DNA of 64,000 nt. Source: Hymenoscyphus infarciens (Eukaryota > Ascomycota > Leotiomycetes > Helotiales > Helotiaceae). The stretch covers positions 248,001 through 312,000 of the forward strand of contig LLCB01000015.1 of NCBI GenBank assembly GCA_001414345.1. Reading direction: 5' to 3'. Below the pieces are notes generated by a model that saw only the letters and a list, made by a program, of their open reading frames with translations, was not told the DNA's origin and searched no databases. Both the position numbers and the translations under genes were made by a program. Of this stretch, positions 57,616 through 64,000 are shown one piece after another; the stretch's first letter is position 1; each line of letters opens with the position of its first letter.

Positions 57616-59079
57616 GATTCATTTGCTAGAGTCCGTTGGAGCAAGCTATGCTTCTATCGCTTCTTTTAAGAATGCCACTCTCTAATAGAAATATCAAAAG
57701 GCGGAGGTTTCGAAGGAGAACGTCCTTTGTGATGATTTCCTTCAGCTCTCGGACTTCCCATGTATATTTTTCAGCAAGTCAGCACAATTACCGAAGAACG
57801 ATTGACAGACCTTTTCCCGATTGCGAGCAAACAAACTCTTGACTCTGTTATTTCCTCTCGTGTGGCTATTCTAGCAACGGCTAAAATGGAAAGGGCTGAA
57901 ACTATGGATCGATCTATCATTGGAATATGGAATATCCGAGCACACAGAGTTAGAGAAAAGTCAACAATGACCTCGGGACAAGCGAGTCGACAAAAACCAT
58001 ATTGACGATACGAAAGCCAAACTTCTCTACTTACCCATTCTTTTCAACATGCGAAAAGTTATTCGAGGCTAATAAGGCCTATCTAAATGAGGCGAAAAGG
58101 GATTCTTCACTGCACGTGATGTCCCAAAGTAGTTATCCTATCCCTGAAGAGAGATTTAGATAACGGTTGTATCAAACGCACGGCAACTCCTTTACAAAGC
58201 GCGTTCTGCCCTACCCTCCCCAACCTAGGTAGACTTCTGCAGCCGCCTACCTGATCCGGTCCAAAAGTCCGTAGCCATTCGCCAGTCGCCATGGCGGCAC
58301 AGCAACAATCTTGCAGGAGATGGCACAATTCGCCGTCGACACCCAAACCCCGCATCTCGATCTCGCATCCCGTCCGCTTTCCTCCCCGAGCTCATTTGAG
58401 GATGGACGGATTGATACTGCCAGCTACCAAGCCAGAGCACCTGAGCGGCGTCCTACCGATGGGTTAAATCAGTGACGGCATCGTAGACATCGTGGAAGTC
58501 GTCGGTCGGTCGGGGCGACGTCCTTCTCTTCCTTCTTCCACTTCCTTGTCCGACAAGGCCACAATCACGAAGCAAATACACGTACACTACATTGTACGTC
58601 TGCTGGGGCGACGGGGCAGTTTGTTTCCAGTCTTCTTCTATCCTCCTGTCTGTAAGAATCCGGGTGCGGCGTTTGGACGTCTGTGGTGGTGCTGAGTGGC
58701 CACGCCTGCCACGAGTTCTCCCAGCTTGGAACTGGCCCTGTCGGATTGCTTTTGCCTCTTTCGTGCAAGTCTTGTTGCGTGTGGTCTTTTGTGGGGTACG
58801 AGTCCCGTTGTTCACAATCACCACTGCTAATGTGGTGGTCTAGCGTCCTGGATCTCCTGATTTATAGAGGCCTGTCTTGATAAGAGGAATACCTAGGTGA
58901 AGCTTCTATATATTATATTGGCGGCGTACTGAAACTGCCCCATCATTGGGAGTATCCATCAAGGTTGCTATCCTCTCTCCACCCAGGTTGTCCTGCGTTG
59001 GCAACCCCAAGGTCTCGTCAATAGCATCCGAGTCTGAAAACTACAAACAACCACTGGCGAACTGTTCAACGATCGCACC
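57616..59079. other. Intergenic, nothing identified
   Basis: 1.46 kb between the PI-PLC-like gene and the DUF3445 gene. Both strands carry open frames of 60-125 codons around 58.1-58.9 kb that overlap antisense and lack domains. GC-rich patches cause them. No repeat or RNA gene seen. Confidence 0.4.
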
Positions 59080-60662
59080 ATGCATTCGTTTACAGTCTCC
59101 AATACATGGCTCCTAGGCCTCGGAATAGCATTCCTGCTATCGACAATTGTCATACTTACGATCAACAAGCGTCAAAGATATTCAGTGCTCAATAGATTTC
59201 GCTTCGGTCGACGTCGTGCTTCTGCTGCCTCAACGCCACCACGTTCCATTTCGCCATCTAAGGATGTCAAGACTAAAGGATCACTATCTGTCAGCTCCAG
59301 CATCGACTATGTTAATACGTTCCCGCCTTCAACGCGGTCTACTCTCCGTCGACTCTCAAAGACCGCGTCGACATCAAACCGGAAGATATTGAATGGCCCT
59401 GATCCTACTCCCGAGTTCATGGCCAAGAATCCTCTTCCGATGGATCGACCTTATACTATGGACAATGGGACTCCCAAATACACACCAATGGGCTTTTCTA
59501 CTGACGAGATTCGGGCCATGGGCGATTTCCCGGACTACAATATCCTGACCGATGTTCCGGATCCGGCGCCGTACAAGGAATTCGACCCAGTCAAGGCACT
59601 TGCACGACCATATCGACCTTTTAGATGGACCTATCATCAAACCATGTGTGAGTGAAGCCAAAACTTTTTATAGAGTCCTTCACTAATTGCCGAGAAGCTT
59701 TCCACAAAATGGAGCCGGACTGGTGGTTGGAAGTTGACAAAACTTATATTTCAACTATCAAGATACGTCAAGACCTTTTCAGAGATCATGGCAACAAAGT
59801 CCTCGATTTCCTACCTGGGTCTGAACTTGTATGTAAGGAATTGATGGAGATGTGCCTACGGTTTTATTGTGCCCGGTATCCAGCCTACTTCTCATTGTCG
59901 CCAGACAGAACCATCTTTCGCAACTCTCTCCTCAAAACGAAAACAGACATCAAGAGCATGCACCCTCTCCATGTACTTCTCAACAACGTCCCTGAAGATT
60001 TTGGTATCGTCCTACGAAACGAGAAAGATGGCATGTACTACATGCGCGCCGGAGTGATTTGCAGTTCACTGGGCTGGAACGTCAGTACCAAAATCGGCCT
60101 CAGTCTCCGGGATATCCACACTCCAATTCCAGATTACAAGGAGAAGATGCAGTTCAGCATGGATCGATACTTCAGCAAAATGGCGACAAACACTCCCATT
60201 CAGCGCGGAAGCTGGGGACTTGAAATCGGTGCGCCACTCTTCATGCCACCAGGCGACCCGCATGAACTGCTTCGCGAGTCGCAAAGTAAAGATCTGGGGA
60301 TTGAGGAGTGCAACTTGCGAGTTGATTGGCAAACTTTGAGGAGGATGCCTTTGAGTGGCGGGATTGTTTTCAATTTTACTGCTCTCTTCACTCCCGTTCA
60401 GGAATTCCGAGACGAGCCTTATATTCCGGCATTAGTCTTAAAGATCTTGAAGGAGGGCAAGAAAAGTCTGATGGAGTACAAAAATACCTGGCACGTCGAA
60501 CATGTTGTTGTCCCCGAACTGGAAAAGTATGCCAAGGAACAGGTAGAGAGTGGGTTGGTAAGGGGTGAGAAAGAAGGTGAAGAATGGGATGTTGCCACTC
60601 TGGAAGGCTATCCTTACTTTTCTGGTTGGGAGGAGAAATGGCATCGCCAGCAAGGATACTGA
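59080..60662 (+). CDS. DUF3445 (heme-dependent oxidative N-demethylase-like) protein
   Basis: Two exons, 59080-59647 and 59698-60662, give 510 residues. A hydrophobic segment near residues 9-28 (WLLGLGIAFLLSTIVILTI) should anchor the N-terminus in a membrane. A basic, Ser-rich linker follows. The domain runs from PYRPFRWTYHQTM through the spliced SFHKMEPDWWLEVDKTY, FRDHGNKVLDFLPGSELVCK and CARYPAYF to the C-terminal SGGIVFNFTALFTPVQEF. The bacterial relatives include the alpha subunit of a heme-dependent oxidative N-demethylase of dimethylamine metabolism. The fungal members, sometimes named HRQ family, have no proven role that I know. The 50-nt intron has a GTGAGT donor and a CTAAT branch site. 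Unspliced reading breaks the domain. Confidence 0.82.
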
Positions 60663-62575
60663 AGACAGGAAAACAATGCGTGGGTTCATGATTGGCATTT
60701 GGACCAGAGATTTCATATCGGGTAGCCTTTACTTTTCGCATGGCTCAATCGAGTTTTGAACATCACATGCTGCCATTTATTCGACTCCTCTCTCCTTCCT
60801 GTTTCCCTTTTTGTTATATAGTAGCAGCCTGGAGACAGTCCAATGTTCTCAAATTGATATTCTTCACCGTTATCCTTTCTTTGGACAAACGAACATTATG
60901 GTTCCACATTGTGCTTGAACCACACTGGGATGGAGTCTAGAGGTGCCTTTCTTTTGCACCTCGAGGTCGAGAATGTGGCGCTCTGCTCGTAAATTTGCTC
61001 GGTGGATTACTAGCGAGATTTCCTGTAGGCAATTACGCGATATTCTAGTCTAAAGACTTGGCACGTTCCCCTTTTTGCAACTGGAGCTCAATCGGAAGCG
61101 ATCCATTGAGATGGTCTGCTTCGCTTGTTGAATGCCGGGATTCAGAGATATTTGCACCACTACCTAAAAAGTCCAACCCACTTTCCGTAGTCCACCCAAA
61201 TGCTGGATGTACCATTTTCCCCTATCCCCAATTTCCCCATAGCAGTAGATCAACGTATAGGAAAAAGAGCCGCTCTTGCTGCTGGCTTCTGGAGCAGACG
61301 TTGCCGCTCTTTGCCGCTTAAGGGATGGGTTCTCTCTGACCCTCAAATCTGATTGGCTCGGAATTTGGCGCCGTCCAGCCTCTGAGCCAAGACCTCGAGA
61401 TACATTCTCCTGACGGAAAATGAGGGCATTGCCATCGGATTTTGCGATGTTGCGATGCTTTTTCCGACCTTTGGGTTCCTTAGCGGCTGCGTAAGCGGGG
61501 TACACGACGGATAGGTGCCTCCCAAAGTCCCGTTCAGTTGGATTTTGACACTGGGATCCGCGTCTAGACTTCTAGTCGACTGTCCAACTGACGGTTTCGC
61601 CACTCGATCATTTCCCACGCGAGCCATCTGACGCTGCCCTGGCGACTGGGGCGAATCAGCAATGGTGGTGTACCTTGCCAGTACCTTACGACAATACAGA
61701 GTCCGACGGAAAATGGCGATTCTGGTATTATGGTATGGTGCGTTGCCGTTGCGGTTCCGGTTGCGGTTGCAGCAGCAGTTGCAGCAGTTGCCGTGTCGCC
61801 CAAATGGTCAAGCAAACCACAACTCCTTCGTCCACGGCAGACGGGCCCGAAGCAACAAAGCTATACCTTACTATACTGTACGAGCACTTGCCCTTCTCCG
61901 CAGAGCGACTTGCGACTTTACCTACTGCAAAGTAGCCCAGGGCATCAGAGAGGGACCGTGGCGCAGGGGAGGTCAGGTGAAGAGGCGAAAGCTCTGCAAA
62001 CCTGAAGCTGTTCAGTTCTGTTCGATAGCTACCCGAGCTGCAACCTTAGGACGAAGTACCTACCTACATATCTTACCATCACCACGACGCTCTTCCATCA
62101 CTGCCGCTCACCAACGACCCCCCGACCATCTATTTCCCACCGACTGCGGTTCGTTGCCGCGTACCACGCGCTTGCTCGCTGTCGCTAGTCGTTGTCGTTG
62201 TCGCTGTCGCTCTCTCTCGCTCGCTCTCGCCGTCGCTCATAGCCAACGACCATGGGCACTTGGTAGCGGTGCTGTTCGCCCGTTCCGGCCCTTCGAACAA
62301 GGAAAGGGGTGAGGAGTTGAGGAAGGCAAGACGACTAGCCTCTGGGGGATTTCTCCCAGTTTTCAACCTCGCGGAGCCGGACTTGACTCCGCTGGGAAAT
62401 CGTACTAAGCCACCGCTCAACCATGTCGTTTGAAAATCGTCTCTCTCTCCAGCCAGAGCCAGAGCAGCACCCCATATCGACCTCTACCGACCGTCTCGCC
62501 ACCGCGCCTAATTCCATGTATACATGCCACGCGCCGGTACCCGACGAATGCCTCTTACGCCTCTTGAAGGGAAGC

Positions 62576-62617
62576 ACATAGCATAGCATAGCATAGCATA
62601 GCATAGCATAGCATAGC
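62576..62617. repeat. GCATA microsatellite
   Basis: Seven perfect GCATA units at 62581-62615, preceded by one ACATA. It lies in the upstream region of the transcription factor gene and is likely to vary in length between strains. Confidence 0.85.
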
Positions 62618-62760
62618 CATTGCTTCGTGACTGCCCCTAAGACGGCCGTGGCCAGCGAGAATGCCCCCGGGTGCCACGACGGAGATATAAACCGGCGACC
62701 ACCTCAGTGCTCTGCCCTGGAATCGACCCAGAGGCTCCCAGAGCTGCCGCTGCCCTGTCG

Positions 62761-62803
62761 CTGCCCTGCCCTGCCTGCCCTGCCTGCCCTGCCTGCCCTG
62801 CCA
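62761..62803. repeat. CTGCCCTGC minisatellite (9-bp period)
   Basis: Head-to-tail units built from CTGCC and CTGC alternate over about 43 bp, giving an approximate 9-bp period. It lies about 230 bp upstream of the Zn2Cys6 start codon. Confidence 0.75.
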
Positions 62804-63031
62804 GAGGATACAGAGGGGCTCGTTGGCAGGTACCTAGGTACTGAGTATCACGTACCTAGGTAGTACCTTCCATTACCAACCCTTGCTGTCGACCCAAGAC
62901 ACGCCTTCCGCATCTCTCCATACCACCCAGACGAGAGCGGGGGGAGACAGCCCGCCTTGGTGGCCCACCTTGGGTTCCAGCTACCAAGAAGAAAAGAGAA
63001 AAGCAGTCGAGTGCTGAACATGAGATAAACC

Positions 63032-64000
63032 ATGGACTCGGCATCAAGCGCAACATCCTCCAACCCAGCCCCCACAAGGGCACAGAGGGGAGCCATTGCA
63101 ACTCAAGTAAGCTTCGATTTCCTTGCGCTCGGGCGACAGAGCCTTAGCCCTTTGACCGTGTGGATGCTATTGCTGAGCTACCACCAGGTCGTCTGGCTCC
63201 GGCGGTAGCATAGCGGTGGCTATGTGTAGTACGCGCACCCAAACCAGAAAGCTCCGGAACTGACAAGTGTGGAAAGGCATGTGAGACTTGCCGGCAGAGA
63301 AAGCAGAAGTGTGACGAGCAACGGCCGAAATGTTCTCTCTGTATGCGAATGAAGCTGGAGTGTAGGTATAGAGAACCCCAACCGACAAAGTAAGTGCTCT
63401 GCCAATATCTAAATATACCATGGATCTCGGACCCAGATCATCAGATGCTCCTCCTCCTCCTTCGGGGAAGCGGGACAGATCAGAGGAGATGACCCCTTGC
63501 CTCTGCATTTGCCCCTTTGTGAGAGCTCTACCTATATTTTGCTTTGCTTTGCTTTGCTTTGGCCATGGAATGGGACTTACTAGTGGTGTGCAGGAAAGAC
63601 AGAACCCTAGTGGATATTCTGGACAGGCTCAAGAGCCTAGAAGGGAAAGTTGATCGTATAATTCCTCTCCGGCCCCAGATTCCGACTGGCTTTGGTCCGC
63701 CGCAGTCCTCCCCGTCAAGTGCTCCGTCCTTCAATGTCGAACCCGATCTAAGCTCCTCCTATACCTCCTCGCAGCGACTTCCCGCCTTCCAGCCCAGCCC
63801 GAGCAGCACGTCCAGGAAACCCCCATATCGCCATGCCTCGGCCGCTCATAAAATGTTGACATGGCCTGCTATTCAGAATATGTTGGTACAAGCTAATCCG
63901 GAGAATGCTGAGGATCTGAAGACGTTGGAAGACGACGGCTCTGCATTTGTAGTGCGGGTCCAAAAGACCATGCCCAATCTACCTCAAGATGAAGGGTTGC
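63032..64000 (+). CDS. Zn(II)2Cys6 transcription factor, N-terminal part (cut by window edge)
   Basis: Three exons are visible: 63032-63106, 63277-63389 and 63594 to the window edge at 64000. The first 25 residues (MDSASSATSSNPAPTRAQRG onward) lead into QACETCRQRKQKCDEQRPKC then SLCMRMKLEC, a six-cysteine binuclear cluster with spacing C-x2-C-x6-C-x6-C-x2-C-x6-C. A short coiled segment follows (TLVDILDRLKSLEGKVDRII), the typical dimerisation linker. Then comes a Ser/Pro-rich stretch and the start of the middle region (HKMLTWPAIQNMLVQANPEN). It is a DNA-binding regulator of unknown target. Introns of 170 and 204 nt are longer than usual; the second contains GCTTT repeats. An alternative acceptor at 63265 would insert four residues (CGKA) in frame. 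The C-terminus is not in the window. Confidence 0.85.

Larger units (their letters stand above)
60663..63031. other. Long low-complexity upstream region
   Basis: 2.4 kb ahead of the Zn2Cys6 gene. It contains GTTGC/GGTTGC-type repeats near 61741-61795, GTCGCT and CTCTCG runs near 62188-62240 and two microsatellites listed separately. Several open frames over 80 codons, including 61662-62312, are products of these simple repeats. No gene could be supported. Confidence 0.5.

Noticed and set aside
58107..58860. Several overlapping frames on both strands
   Set aside because: They overlap antisense in GC-rich spacer and share no domain or splice structure.
61662..62312. 216-codon plus-strand frame in the region before the transcription factor
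   Set aside because: Built from simple repeats (poly-Arg, Ser and Leu runs) with no recognisable family; a non-coding low-complexity origin is more likely.

Overview
The window reads as nuclear DNA from a filamentous ascomycete (Pezizomycotina). Genes carry short introns, mostly 46-76 nt, with GTRNGT-like donors, CTAAC/CTGAC-type branch sites and YAG acceptors. The gene families fit the same group: a HET-domain relic, a 2EXR protein, a DUF3445 protein and a Zn(II)2Cys6 regulator. A Leotiomycete (Helotiales-like) origin is my impression from gene style only and was not tested. Exon coordinates were built by hand from splice signals, reading phase and remembered family conservation. Every multi-exon model given closes in phase, but none is backed by transcripts.

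Layout. 0.9-3.0 kb holds a vezatin/Inp2-type peroxisome inheritance protein. 3-13.4 kb is a gene-poor, repeat-bearing block with only an unrecognised four-exon gene (6.7-7.6 kb) and EMC6 (8.8-9.4 kb). It carries three short terminal-inverted-repeat (MITE-like) elements. 13.4-45.9 kb is a denser housekeeping stretch: a WKF-domain nucleolar-type protein, proteasome alpha1, a Yvc1-like TRP channel, a GTPBP1-like GTPase, a Dhr2-like DEAH helicase, a TauD dioxygenase, a small Cys protein, SDHAF3, MTQ2, SmD1, PKR1, a 2EXR protein, an NDR-type AGC kinase, an FPR3/4-type nuclear FKBP, a DJ-1/PfpI protein and the small U2AF subunit. 46.8-48.5 kb is a frame-broken HET-domain gene. 48.8-60.7 kb holds a GST, a SulP sulfate permease, a protein resembling fungal 'modin', a secreted PI-PLC X-box protein and a membrane-anchored DUF3445 protein. 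The right end, after 2.4 kb of low-complexity DNA, begins a Zn2Cys6 transcription factor cut off by the window edge.

How the genes relate. There is no obvious biosynthetic cluster and no clearly new multi-gene system. Several genes serve RNA, ribosome or translation functions (SmD1, U2AF small subunit, Dhr2, MTQ2, WKF, nuclear FKBP), but they look like independent housekeeping units, not an operon-like set. Four neighbours (SDHAF3, MTQ2, SmD1, PKR1) lie within about 3.3 kb, in sharp contrast to the 3-13 kb block. The least explained elements are a 180-bp imperfect palindrome with an 8-bp tandem expansion in one arm (52.9-53.1 kb), the MITE-like elements, the orphan gene at 6.7 kb, the GCTTACTCG repeat cluster (36.1-36.3 kb) and the decayed HET gene. 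I saw no tRNA, rRNA or CRISPR by eye.
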